Shown here: piece after piece, positions 36,301-48,410 of the stretch
Position numbering within the stretch: the first letter of the stretch is position 1
How the letters are laid out: each line of letters opens with the position of its first letter
Source: Malachius bipustulatus
Taxonomy: Eukaryota; Arthropoda; Insecta; Coleoptera; Melyridae
Reading direction: 5' to 3'
Assembly (NCBI GenBank): GCA_910589415.1
Contig: OU342630.1
Location: 1 to 64,000 of the forward strand
DNA length: 64,000 bases
Made by a program: the position numbers and the translations under genes
The notes under the pieces: model-generated
Seen by the model: only the letters and a program-made list of their open reading frames with translations
Database searches by the model: none
Told to the model about the DNA's origin: nothing

Positions 36301-38830
36301 TATTCGAAAGGGGGGACCCTTCTTAAATTTTTAAGGAAAATTTTTTCGAAACCGAGCTGACGCTTTCCTCTGACAATACTTGCAACGCTGATTCGGAATA
36401 TATATGGTATTAGAGGTCGCAAAAGCCGGAATATGTGTCAAATCGAGCCAAAAAAATGGTCAAAAGTCCTGAATAATGACATTAAAAAATTCATATCACC
36501 GAAACGGTGGCTCCAATCGAAAAACGGACCTTGGTATCAGATTCGCCGTGGCTCAGACCATCAGTGGTGAGGATTTCATCCAAATCCGACGTCCTAACTG
36601 AAAAAAATATTCGAAAGGGGGGACCCTTCTTAAATTTTTAGGGAAAATTTTTTCGAAAGCGAGCTGACGCTTTCCTCTGACAATACTTGCAACGCTGATT
36701 CGGAATATATATAGTATTAGAGTCGCAAAAGCCGGGATATGTTTCAAATCGAGCCAAAAAAATGGTCAACGGTCCTGAATAATGACATTAAAAAACTCAT
36801 ATCACCGAAACGGTGGCTCCAATCGAAAAACTGGCCTTGGTATCAGATTAGCCGTGGCTCAGACCATCAGTGGTGCGGATTTCATCCAAATACGACGTCC
36901 TAACTGAAAAAAATATTCGAAAGGGGGGACCCTTCTTAAATTTTTAAGGAAAATTTTTTCGAAACCGAGCTGACGCTTTCCTCTGACAATACTTGCAACG
37001 CTGATTCGGAATATATATGGTATTAGAGGTCGCAAAAGCCGGGATATGTTTCAAATCGAGCCAAAAAAATGGTCAACGGTCCTGAATAATGACATTAAAA
37101 AATTCATATCACCGAAACGGTGGCTCCAATCGGAAAACGGACCTTGGTATCAGATTCGCCGTGGCTCAGACCATCAGTGGTGGGGATTTCATCCAAATCC
37201 GACGTCCTAACTGAAAAAAATATTCGAAAGGGGGGACCCTTCTTAAATTTTTAAGGAAAATTTTTTCGAAAGCGAGCTGACGCTTTCCTCTGACAATACT
37301 TGGAACGCTGATTCGGAATATATATGGTATTAGAGTCGCAAAAGCCGGGATATGTTTCAAATCGAGCCAAAAAAATGGTCAACGGTCCTGAATAATGACA
37401 TTAAAAAATTCATATCACCGAAACGGTGGCTCCAATCGAAAAACGGGCCTTGGTATCAGATTCGCCGTTGCTCAGACCATCAGTGGTGAGGATTTCATCC
37501 AAATCCGACGTCCTAACTGAAAAAAATATTCGAAAGGGGGACCTTTCTTAAATTTTTAAGAAAAATTTTTTCGAAAGCGAGCTGATGCTTTCCTCTGACA
37601 ATACTTGGAACGCTGATTCGGAATATATATGGTATTAGAGGTCGCAAAAGCCGGGATATGTTTCAAATCGAGCCAAAAAAATGGTCAACGGTCCTGAATA
37701 ATGACATTAAAAAATTCATATCACCGAAACGGTGGCTCCAATCGAAAAACGGACCTTGGTATCAGATTCGCCGTTGCTCAGACCATCAGTGGTGAGGATT
37801 TCATCCAAATCCGACGTCCTAACTGAAAAAAATATTCGAAAGGGGGGACCCTTCTTAAATTTTTAAGAAAAATTTTTTCGAAAGCGAGCTGATGCTTTCC
37901 TCTGACAATACTTGGAACGCTGATTCGGAATATATATGGTATTAGAGTCGCAAAAGCCGGGATATGTTTCAAATCGAGCCAAAAAAATGGTCAACGGTCC
38001 TGAATAATGACATTAAAAAACTCATATCACCGAAACGGTGGCTCCAATCGAAAAACTGGCCTTGGTATCAGATTCGCCGTGGCTCAGACCATCAGTGGTG
38101 AGGATTTCATCCAAATCCGACGTCCTAACTGAAAAAAATATTCGAAAGGGGGGACCCTTCTTAAATTTTTAAGGAAAATTTTTTCGAAACCGAGCTGACG
38201 CTTTCCTCTGACAATACTTGCAACGCTGATTCGGAATATATATGGTATTAGAGGTCGCAAAAGCCGGAATATGTGTCAAATCGAGCCAAAAAAATGGTCA
38301 AAAGTCCTGAATAATGACATTAAAAAATTCATATCACCGAAACGGTGGCTCCAATCGAAAAACGGACCTTGGTATCAGATTCGCCGTGGCTCAGACCATC
38401 AGTGGTGAGGATTTCATCCAAATCCGACGTCCTAACTGAAAAAAATATTCGAAAGGGGGGACCCTTCTTAAATTTTTAGGGAAAATTTTTTCGAAAGCGA
38501 GCTGACGCTTTCCTCTGACAATACTTGCAACGCTGATTCGGAATATATATAGTATTAGAGTCGCAAAAGCCGGGATATGTTTCAAATCGAGCCAAAAAAA
38601 TGGTCAACGGTCCTGAATAATGACATTAAAAAACTCATATCACCGAAACGGTGGCTCCAATCGAAAAACTGGCCTTGGTATCAGATTAGCCGTGGCTCAG
38701 ACCATCAGTGGTGCGGATTTCATCCAAATCCGACGTCCCTAACTGAAAAAAATATTCGAAAGGGGGGGACCCTTCTTAAATTTTTAAGGAAAATTTTTTC
38801 GAAAGCGAGCTGATGCTTTCCTCTGACAAT
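33315..38830 (+). repeat. Three tandem hexamer HORs (1838 + 1838 + 1840 bp)
   Basis: Starts at 33315, 35153 and 36991. The M5 marker ATGTGTCAAA repeats at 34595, 36433 and 38271, exactly 1838 apart. The first two copies share AAAAAAAGGGTC in M3; the third does not. The third is 2 bp longer because of CGTCCCTAAC and a seven-G run in its M6. Confidence 0.9.
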
Positions 38831-41610
38831 ACTTGCAACGCTGATTCGGAATATATATGATGAGAGGTCGCAAAAGCCGGGATATGTTTCAAATCGAGCC
38901 AAAAAAATGGTCAACGGTCCTGAATAATGACATTAAAAAATTCATATCACCGAAACGGTGGCTCCAATCGAAAAACTGGCCTTGGTATCAGATTCGCCGT
39001 GGCTCAGACCATCAGTGGTGAGGAGTTCATCCAAATCCGACGTCCTAACTGAAAAAAATATTCGAAAGGGGGGACCCTTCTTAAATTTTTAAGGAAAATT
39101 TTTTCGAAACCGAGCTGACGCTTTCCTCTGACAATACTTGCAACGCTGATTCGGAATATATATGGTATTAGAGGTCGCAAAAGCCGGGATATGTTTCAAA
39201 TCGAGAAAAAAAAATGGTCAACGGTCCTGAATAATGACATTAAAAAATTCATATCACCGAAACGGTGGCTCCAATCGAAAAACGGGCCTTGGTATCAGAT
39301 TCGCCGTTGCTCAGACCATCAGTGGTGAGGATTTCATCCAAATCCGACGTCCTAACGGAAAAAAATATTCGAAAGGGGGGACCCTTCTTAAATTTTTAAG
39401 AAAAATTTTTTCGAAAGCGAGCTGATGCTTTCCTCTGACAATACTTGGAACGCTGATTCGGAATATATATGGTATTAGAGGTCGCAAAAGCCGGGATATG
39501 TTTCAAATCGAGCCAAAAAAATGGTCAACGGTCCTGAATAATGACATTAAAAAATTCATATCACCGAAACGGTGGCTCCAATCAAAAAACGGACCTTGGT
39601 ATCAGATTCGCCGTGGCTCAGACCATCAGTGGTGAGGATTTCATCCAAATCCGACGTCCTAACTGAAAAAAATATTCGAAAGGGGGGACCCTTCTTAAAT
39701 TTTTAAGGAAAATTTTTTCGAAAGCGAGCTGATGCTTTCCTCAGACAATACTTGCAACGGTGATTCGGAATATATATGGTATGAGAGGTCGCAAAAGCCG
39801 GGATATGTTTCAAATCGAGCCAAAAAAATGGTCAACGGTCCTGAATAATGACATTAAAAAACTCATATCACCGAAACGGTGGCTCCAATCGAAAAACTGG
39901 CCTTGGTATCAGATTCGCCGTGGCTCAGACCATCAGTGGTGAGGATTTCATCCAAATCCGACGTCCTAACTGAAAAAAATATTCGAAAGGGGGGACCCTT
40001 CTTAAATTTTTAAGGAAAATTTTTTCGAAAGCGAGCTGATGCTTTCCTCTGACAATACTTGGAACGCTGATTCGGAATATATATGGTATTAGAGGTCGCA
40101 AAAGCCGGGATATGTTTCAAATCGAGCCAAAAAAATGGTCAACGGTCCTGAATAATGACATTAAAAAATTCATATCACCGAAACGGTGGCTCCAATCAAA
40201 AAACGGACCTTGGTATCAGATTCGCCGTGGCTCAGACCATCAGTAGTGAGGATTTCATCCAAATCCGACGTCCTAACTGAAAAAAATATTCGAAAGGGGG
40301 GACCCTTCTTAAATTTTTAAGGAAAATTTTTTCGAAAGCGAGCTGATGCTTTCCTCAGACAATACTTGCAACGGTGATTCGGAATATATATGGTATGAGA
40401 GGTCGCAAAAGCCGGGATATGTTTCAAATCGAGCCAAAAAAATGGTCAACGGTCCTGAATAATGACATTAAAAAATTCATATCACCGAAACGGTGGCTCC
40501 AATCGAAAAACTGGCCTTGGTATCAGATTCGCCGTGGCTCAGACCATCAGTGGTGAGGATTTCATCCAAATCCGACGTCCTAACTGAAAAAAATATTCGA
40601 AAGGGGGGACCCTTCTTAAATTTTTAAGGAAAATTTTTTCGAAAGCGAGCTGATGCTTTCCTCTGACAATACTTGGAACGCTGATTCGGAATATATATGG
40701 TATTAGAGTCGCAAAAGCCGGGATATGTTTCAAATCGAGCCAAAAAAATGGTCAACGGTCCTGAATAATGACATTAAAAAACTCATATCACCGAAACGGT
40801 GGCTCCAATCGAAAAACTGGCCTTGGTATCAGATTCGCCGTGGCTCAGACCATCAGTGGTGAGGATTTCATCCAAATCCGACGTCCTAACTGAAAAAAAT
40901 ATTCGAAAGGGGGGACCCTTCTTAAATTTTTAAGGAAAATTTTTTCGAAAGCGAGCTGATGCTTTCCTCTGACAATACTTGCAACGCTGATTCGGAATAT
41001 ATATGGTATTAGAGTCGCAAAAGCCGGGATATGTTTCAAATCGAGCCAAAAAAATGGTCAACGGTCCTGAATAATGACATTAAAAAACTCATATCACCGA
41101 AACGGTGGCTCCAATCGAAAAACTGGCCTTGGTATCAGATTCGCCGTGGCTCAGACCATCAGTGGTGAGGATTTCATCCAAATCCGACGTCCTAACTGAA
41201 AAAAATATTCGAAAGGGGGGACCCTTCTTAAATTTTTAAGAAAAATTTTTTCGAAAGCGAGCTGATGCTTTCCTCTGACAATACTTGCAACGCTGATTCG
41301 GAATATATATGGTATGAGAGGTCGCAAAAGCCGGGATATGTTTCAAATCGAGCCAAAAAAATGGTCAACGGTCCTGAATAATGACATTAAAAAATTCATA
41401 TCACCGAAACGGTGGCTCCAATCGAAAAACGGACCTTGGTATCAGATTCGCCGTGGCTCAGACCATCAGTAGTGAGGATTTCATCCAAATCCGACGTCCT
41501 AACTGAAAAAAATATTCGAAAGGGGGGACCCTTCTTAAATTTTTAAGGAAATTTTTTTCGAAAGCGAGCTGACGCTTTCCTCTGACAATACTTGCAACGC
41601 TGATTCGGAA
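35153..41610 (+). repeat. Superblock segment, ~11.02-kb repeat, copy B
   Basis: Partner of 24133-30590. The match ends at the truncated monomer at 41590, where the copies become offset. Confidence 0.8.
38831..41282 (+). repeat. B block (copy 3, 8 monomers)
   Basis: Monomer-for-monomer match to 27809-30262. Differences: the first monomer reads ATATATGATGAGAGG (4 bp lost around the palindrome), and the CGAGAAAA monomer keeps GAATAATGAC and has CCTAACGG. Confidence 0.8.
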
Positions 41611-41733
41611 TATATATGGTATTTTCATCCAAATCCGACGTCCTAACTGAAAAAAATATTCGAAAGGGGGGACCCTTCTTAAATTTTTAAGGAAAATTTT
41701 TTCGAAACCGAGCTGACGCTTTCCTCTGACAAT
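41590..41733 (+). repeat. Truncated satellite monomer (144 bp)
   Basis: The monomer jumps from ATATATATGGTATT straight to TTCATCCAAATCC at about 41623, omitting about 162 bp. ATT is shared by both sides of the junction (GGTATTAGAG and GGATTTCATCC), so this looks like a microhomology deletion or template switch. It starts at the same ATATATAT region where the foldback elements insert. It is the only strongly shortened monomer I noticed. Confidence 0.88.
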
Positions 41734-42984
41734 ACTTGCAACGCTGATTCGGAATATATATGGTATTAGAGTCGCAAAAGCCGGGATATGTTTCAAATCG
41801 AGCCAAAAAAATGGTCAACGGTCCTGAATAATGACATTCAAAAATTCATATCACCGAAACGGTGGCTCCAATCGAAAAACGGGCCTTGGTATCAGATTCG
41901 CCGTGGCTCAGAACCATCAGTGGTGAGGATTTCATCCAAATCCGACGTCCTAACTGAAAAAAATATTCGAAAGGGGGGACCCTTCTTAAATTTTTAAGGA
42001 AAATTTTTTCGAAACCGAGCTGACGCTTTCCTCTGACAATACTTGCAACGCTGATTCGGAATATATATGGTATTAGAGGTCGCAAAAACCGGGATATGTT
42101 TCAAATCGAGCCAAAAAAATGGTCAACGGTCCTGAATAATGACATTAAAAAATTCATATCACCGAAACGGTGGCTCCAATCGAAAAACGGACCTTGGTAT
42201 CAGATTCGCCGTTGCTCAGACCATCAGTGGTGAGGATTTCATCCAAATCCGACGTCCTAACTGAAAAAAATATTCGAAAGGGGGGACCCTTCTTAAATTT
42301 TTAAGGAAAATTTTTTCGAAACCGAGCTGACGCTTTCCTCTGACAATACTTGCAACGCTGATTCGGAATATATATGGTATTAGAGGTCGCAAAAGCCGGG
42401 ATATGTTTCAAATCGAGCCAAAAAAATGGTCAACGGTCCTGAATAATGACATTAAAAAATTCATATCACCGAAACGGTGGCTCCAATCGAAAAACGGACC
42501 TTGGTATCAGATTCGCCGTTGCTCAGACCATCAGTGGTGAGGATTTCATCCAAATCCGACGTCCTAACTGAAAAAAATATTCGAAAGGGGGGGACCCTTC
42601 TTAAATTTTTAAGAAAAATTTTTTCGAAAGCGAGCTGATGCCTTCCTCTGACAATACTTGGAACTCTGATTCGGAATATATATGGTATTAGAGTCGCAAA
42701 AGCCGGGATATGTTTCAAATCGAGCCAAAAAAATGGTCAACGGTCCTGAATAATGACATTAAAAAACTCATATCACCGAAACGGTGGCTCCAATCGAAAA
42801 ACGGACCTTGGTATCAGATTCGCCGTGGCTCAGACCATCAGTATTGAGGATTTCATCCAAATCCGACGTCCTAACTGAAAAAAATATTCGAAAGGGGGGA
42901 CCCTTCTTAAATTTTTAAGGAAAATTTTTTCGAAAGCGAGCTGACGCTTTCCTCTGACAATACTTGGAACGCTGATTCGGAATA

Positions 42985-42986
42985 TA
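42985..42986. other. Left target-site duplication (TA) of element 2
   Basis: The left flank GGAATA precedes CAGGG. Paralogous empty sites at about 21690 and 31189 read GGAATATATATGG in an otherwise matching monomer, which supports duplication of one TA. Confidence 0.82.
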
Positions 42987-43168
42987 CAGGGTGTCCCAGA
43001 CTTAATTGACCAGGCCATATCTCATATACAGGTTGAGATAATCGAGCCGAATAAAAGGCATATTATTATAATTTTTCAAGCTGTATAACATGACAGCATG
43101 AAAACAACCCCCACTCCAACATCTCCTAAGTTACAGCCCCCACCCTTAAAAAAATGAATAGCACCCTG
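42987..43168 (+). repeat. Element 2 left outer module (182 bp)
   Basis: Begins CAGGGTGTCCC and ends ATAGCACCCTG, followed by TATATA. It is thus bounded by CAGGGTG / CACCCTG short inverted ends and TA on both sides. It is the inverted partner of 43660-43843, with only a few differences (about 97% identity by eye), mainly a short indel near GCTGTAT. Contains a C-rich stretch (AACCCCCACTCC). Confidence 0.8.
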
Positions 43169-43659
43169 TATATATTTTTGTATATTCAAAACCAGTATTC
43201 GATTCTCTATTCAGATGATTTTTCAGATTCAAAATTGGTTTAGAAATAACCAAGAAAAAGATCATCAAGGTGGTCATGACTTTTTATCTTAACTTTCTCT
43301 GGATGACTTTTGCTGTCAAAATTTATTCATAGTTTTTAACAGGCAGGTCATAGTTATTATTATAATTAAAGTCCAAACAATTTATTTGATAATTCTGATT
43401 TGTTGGGAAATTTTAAAAAATAAAACAAGAGATAAAGCACTTTATCATGAACCTTAATGATGACTGTGACCTGCTAATTAAAAACTATGACCAAAATATT
43501 GATAAATTTTGGCAGCTAAAGTCATTCAGGTAAAGTTAAGATAAAAAGTCATGACCACCTTGATGAACTTTTTCTTGGTTATTTCTGAACCAATTTTGAA
43601 TCTGAAAAATCATCTGAATAGAGAATCGAATACTGGTTTTGAATAAACAAAAATATATA
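43169..43659. repeat. Element 2 core (491 bp, palindromic flanks with ~105-bp loop)
   Basis: The outermost ~130 bp of each half are near identical inverted copies (TATATATTTTTGT...). Similarity drops toward the centre, where indels occur (the right half has ~13 bp missing on the left near 43330). The unpaired centre, about 43355-43459, is AT-rich without recognisable content. Confidence 0.72.
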
Positions 43660-43843
43660 CAGGGTGCTATTCATTTTTTTAAGGGTGGGGGCTGCAACTT
43701 AGGGGATGTTGGAGTGGGGGTTGTTTTCATGCTGTCATGAAACATACAGCTTGAAAAATTATAATAATATGCCTTTTATTCGGCTCGATTATCTCAACCT
43801 GTATATGAGATATGGCCTGGTCAATTAAGTCTGGGACACCCTG
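43660..43843 (-). repeat. Element 2 right outer module (184 bp, inverted)
   Basis: Inverted copy of 42987-43168, beginning CAGGGTGCTATTC after ATATATA and ending GGGACACCCTG. The GGGTGTCCC end faces outward, opposite to element 1. Confidence 0.8.
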
Positions 43844-43845
43844 TA
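43844..43845. other. Right target-site duplication (TA) of element 2
   Basis: Immediately after CACCCTG. The monomer then resumes as TATGGTATTAGAGTCGC. Confidence 0.82.
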
Positions 43846-45039
43846 TATGGTATTAGAGTCGCAAAAGCCGGGATATGTTTCAAATCGAGCCAAAAAAATG
43901 GTCAACGGTCCTGAATAATGACATTAAAAAATTCATATCACCGAAACGGTGGCTCCAATCGAAAAACGGGCCTTGGTATCAGATTCGCCGTGGCTCAGAA
44001 CCATCAGTGGTGAGGATTTCATCCAAATCCGACGTCCTAACTGAAAAAAATATTCGAAAGGGGGGACCCTTCTTAAATTTTTAAGAAAAATTTTTTCGAA
44101 AGCGAGCTGATGCTTTCCTCTGACAATACTTGGAACGCTGATTCGGAATATATATGGTATTAGAGGTCGCAAAAGCCGGGATATGTTTCAAATCGAGCCA
44201 AAAAAATGGTCAACGGTCCTGACATTAAAAAATCCATATCACCGAAACGGTGGCTCCAATCGAAAAACGGACCTTGGTATCAGATTCGCCGTTGCTCAGA
44301 CCATCAGTGGTGAGGATTTCATCCAAATCCGACGTCCTAACTGAAAAAAATATTCGAAAGGGGGGACCCTTCTTAAATTTTTAAGGAAAATTTTTTCGAA
44401 ACCGAGCTGACGCTTTCCTCTGACAATACTTGCAACGCTGATTCGGAATATATATGGTATTAGAGTCGCAAAAGCCGGGATATGTTTCAAATCGAGCCAA
44501 AAAAATGGTCAACGGTCCTGAATAATGACATTAAAAAATTCATATCACCGAAACGGTGGCTCCAATCGAAAAACGGACCTTGGTATCAGATTCGCCGTTG
44601 CTCAGACCATCAGTGGTGAGGATTTCATCCAAATCCGACGTCCTAACTGAAAAAAATATTCGAAAGGGGGGACCCTTCTTAAATTTTTAAGGAAAATTTT
44701 TTCGAAAGCGAGCTGACGCTTTCCTCTGACAATACTTGGAACGCTGATTCGGAATATATATGGTATTAGAGTCGCAAAAGCCGGGATATGTTTCAAATCG
44801 AGCCAAAAAAATGGTCAACGGTCCTGAATAATGACATTAAAAAATTCATATCACCGAAACGGTGGCTCCAATCGAAAAAACGGACCTTGGTATCAGATTC
44901 GCCGTTGCTCAGACCATCAGTGGTGAGGATTTCATCCAAATCCGACGTCCTAACTGAAAAAAATATTCGAAAGGGGGACCTTTCTTAAATTTTTAAGAAA
45001 AATTTTTTCGAAAGCGAGCTGATGCTTTCCTCTGACAAT

Positions 45040-46877
45040 ACTTGGAACGCTGATTCGGAATATATATGGTATTAGAGGTCGCAAAAGCCGGGATATGTTT
45101 CAAATCGAGCCAAAAAAATGGTCAACGGTCCTGAATAATGACATTAAAAAATTCATATCACCGAAACGGTGGCTCCAATCGAAAAACGGACCTTGGTATC
45201 AGATTCGCCGTGGCTCAGACCATCAGTGGTGAGGATTTCATCCAAATCCGACGTCCTAACTGAAAATAATATTCGAAAGGGGGGACCCTTCTTAAATTTT
45301 TAAGGAAAATTTTTTCGAAAGCGAGCTGACGCTTTCCTCTGACAATACTTGGAACGCTGATTCGGAATATATATGGTATTAGAGTCGCAAAAGCCGGGAT
45401 ATGTTTCAAATCGAGCCAAAAAAATGGTCAACGGTCCTGAATAATGACATTAAAAAATTCATATCACCGAAACGGTGGCTCCAATCGAAAAACGGGCCTT
45501 GGTATCAGATTCGCCGTGGCTCAGACCATCAGTGGTGAGGATTTCATCCAAATCCGACGTCCTAACTGAAAAAAATATTCGAAAGGGGGACCTTTCTTAA
45601 ATTTTTAAGAAAAATTTTTTCGAAAGCGAGCTGATGCTTTCCTCTGACAATACTTGGAACGCTGATTCGGAATATATATGGTATTAGAGGTCGCAAAAGC
45701 CGGGATATGTTTCAAATCGAGCCAAAAAAATGGTCAACGGTCCTGAATAATGACATTAAAAAATTCATATCACCGAAACGGTGGCTCCAATCGAAAAACG
45801 GACCTTGGTATCAGATTCGCCGTTGCTCAGACCATCAGTGGTGAGGTTTTCATCCAAATCCGACGTCCTAACTGAAAAAAATATTCGAAAGGGGGGACCC
45901 TTCTTAAATTTTTAAGAAAAATTTTTTCGAAAGCGAGCTGATGCTTTCCTCTGACAATACTTGGAACGCTGATTCGGAATATATATGGTATTAGAGTCGC
46001 AAAAGCCGGGATATGTTTCAAATCGAGCCAAAAAAATGGTCAACGGTCCTGAATAATGACATTAAAAAACTCATATCACCGAAACGGTGGCTCCAATCGA
46101 AAAACTGGCCTTGGTATCAGATTCGCCGTGGCTCAGACCATCAGTGGTGAGGATTTCATCCAAATCCGACGTCCTAACTGAAAAAAATATTCGAAAGGGG
46201 GGACCCTTCTTAAATTTTTAAGGAAAATTTTTTCGAAACCGAGCTGACGCTTTCCTCTGACAATACTTGCAACGCTGATTCGGAATATATATGGTATTAA
46301 AGGTCGCAAAAGCCGGAATATGTGTCAAATCGAGCCAAAAAAATGGTCAAAAGTCCTGAATAATGACATTAAAAAATTCATATCACCGAAACGGTGGCTC
46401 CAATCGAAAAACGGACCTTGGTATCAGATTCGCCGTGGCTCAGACCATCAGTGGTGAGGATTTCATCCAAATCCGACGTCCTAACTGAAAAAAATATTCG
46501 AAAGGGGGGACCCTTCTTAAATTTTTAAGGAAAATTTTTTCGAAAGCGAGCTGACGCTTTCCTCTGACAATACTTGCAACGCTGATTCGGAATATATATA
46601 GTATTAGAGTCGCAAAAGCCGGGATATGTTTCAAATCGAGCCAAAAAAATGGTCAACGGTCCTGAATAATGACATTAAAAAACTCATATCACCGAAACGG
46701 TGGCTCCAATCGAAAAACTGGCCTTGGTATCAGATTAGCCGTGGCTCAGACCATCAGTGGTGCGGATTTCATCCAAATCCGACGTCCTAACTGAAAAAAA
46801 TATTCGAAAGGGGGGACCCTTCTTAAATTTTTAAGGAAAATTTTTTCGAAAGCGAGCTGATGCTTTCCTCTGACAAT
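45040..46877 (+). repeat. Single hexamer HOR, divergent M1 (1838 bp)
   Basis: Has the same length and the M2-M6 markers, but its first monomer lacks CGGAAAACGG and TGGTGGGG. It may be an older or gene-converted copy. M5 has the TTTTTAAGG rather than TTTTTAGGG form and ATTAAAGGTCGC. Confidence 0.8.
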
Positions 46878-48410
46878 ACTTGCAACGCTGATTCGGAATA
46901 TATATGGTATGAGAGGTCGCAAAAGCCGGGATATGTTTCAAATCGAGCCAAAAAAATGGTCAACGGTCCTGAATAATGACATTAAAAAATTCATATCACC
47001 GAAACGGTGGCTCCAATCGAAAAACTGGCCTTGGTATCAGATTCGCCGTGGCTCAGACCATCAGTGGTGAGGATTTCATCCAAATCCGACGTCCTAACTG
47101 AAAAAAATATTCGAAAGGGGGGACCCTTCTTAAATTTTTAAGGAAAATTTTTTAGAAACCGAGCTGACGCTTTCCTCTGACAATACTTGCAACGCTGATT
47201 CGGAATATATATGGTATTAGAGGTCGCAAAAGCCGGGATATGTGTCAAATCGAGCCAAAAAAATGGTCAACGGTCCTGAATATTGACATTAAAAAATTCA
47301 TATCACCGAAACGGTGGCTCCAATCGAAAAACGGGCCTTGGTATCAGATTCGCCGTTGCTCAGACCATCAGTGGTGAGGATTTCATCCAAATCCGACGTC
47401 CTAACTGAAAAAAATATTCGAAAGGGGGGACCCTTCTTAAATTTTTAAGAAAAATTTTTTCGAAAGCGAGCTGATGCTTTCCTCTGACAATACTTGGAAC
47501 GCTGATTCGGAATATATATGGTATTAGAGGTCGCAAAAGCCGGGATATGTTTCAAATCGAGCCAAAAAAATGGTCAACGGTCCTGAATAATGACATTAAA
47601 AAATTCATATCACCGAAACGGTGGCTCCAATCGAAAAACGGACCTTGGTATCAGATTCGCCGTGGCTCAGACCATCAGTGGTGAGGATTTCATCCAAATC
47701 CGACGTCCTAACTGAAAAAAATATTCGAAAGGGGGGACCCTTCTTAAATTTTTAAGGAAAATTTTTTCGAAAGCGAGCTGATGCTTTCCTCTGACAATAC
47801 TTGGAACGCTGATTCGGAATATATATGGTATTAGAGTCGCAAAAGCCGGGATATGTTTCAAATCGAGCCAAAAAAATGGTCAACGGTCCTGAATAATGAC
47901 ATTAAAAAACTCATATCACCGAAACGGTGGCTCCAATCGAAAAACTGGCCTTGGTATCAGATTCGCCGTGGCTCAGACCATCAGTGGTGAGGATTTCATC
48001 CAAATCCGACGTCCTAACTGAAAAAAATATTCGAAAGGGGGGACCCTTCTTAAATTTTTAAGGAAAATTTTTTCGAAAGCGAGCTGATGCTTTCCTCTGA
48101 CAATACTTGCAACGCTGATTCGGAATATATATGGTATTAGAGTCGCAAAAGCCGGGATATGTTTCAAATCGAGCCAAAAAAATGGTCAACGGTCCTGAAT
48201 AATGACATTAAAAAACTCATATCACCGAAACGGTGGCTCCAATCGAAAAACTGGCCTTGGTATCAGATTCGCCGTGGCTCAGACCATCAGTGGTGAGGAT
48301 TTCATCCAAATCCGACGTCCTAACTGAAAAAAATATTCGAAAGGGGGGACCCTTCTTAAATTTTTAAGAAAAATTTTTTCGAAAGCGAGCTGATGCTTTC
48401 CTCTGACAAT
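46878..48410 (+). repeat. B block (copy 4, shortened, 5 monomers)
   Basis: Begins like the other B blocks (GTATGAGAGG/CTGGCC, then GAATATTGACATT) but lacks the CAATCAAAAAA and CAACGGTGATT monomers, consistent with an internal deletion of about three monomers. Confidence 0.72.

Larger units (their letters stand above)
2717..42986 (+). repeat. Satellite array segment 2 (~131 monomers)
   Basis: Continuous head-to-tail ~306-bp monomers in the same orientation as segment 1, running between the two foldback elements. No unique sequence, gene or inversion was noticed. Monomers are mostly 305-307 bp. Length changes come from A, G and T runs, a recurrent 7-bp deletion (CCTGACATT instead of CCTGAATAATGACATT) and one truncated 144-bp monomer at 41590. 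Hexamer HORs and B, C and D blocks are listed separately. Confidence 0.97.
42987..43843. mobile_element. Foldback (palindromic) DNA transposon, element 2, 857 bp
   Basis: Second non-satellite insertion. It starts CAGGGTGTCCCAGACTTAAT and ends with the exact reverse complement. The arms are long inverted repeats (about 42987-43354 and 43460-43843) with a ~105-bp AT-rich central loop. Flanking TA is duplicated relative to the uninterrupted paralogous monomer at 31189. There is no coding sequence, so it is non-autonomous. Its sequence is unrelated to element 1 apart from the terminal CAGGGT motif and a short TATCTTAACTTT stretch in both arms, yet size, target site and nested layout match. The family is not identified. 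Confidence 0.88.
41283..45039 (+). repeat. C block (copy 3, carries element 2)
   Basis: Same variant order as copy 2, with a truncated monomer at 41590 and foldback element 2 inside the monomer that starts at about 42964. Private changes include CGCAAAAACCGGG near 42085 and a seven-G run near 42590. Confidence 0.75.
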
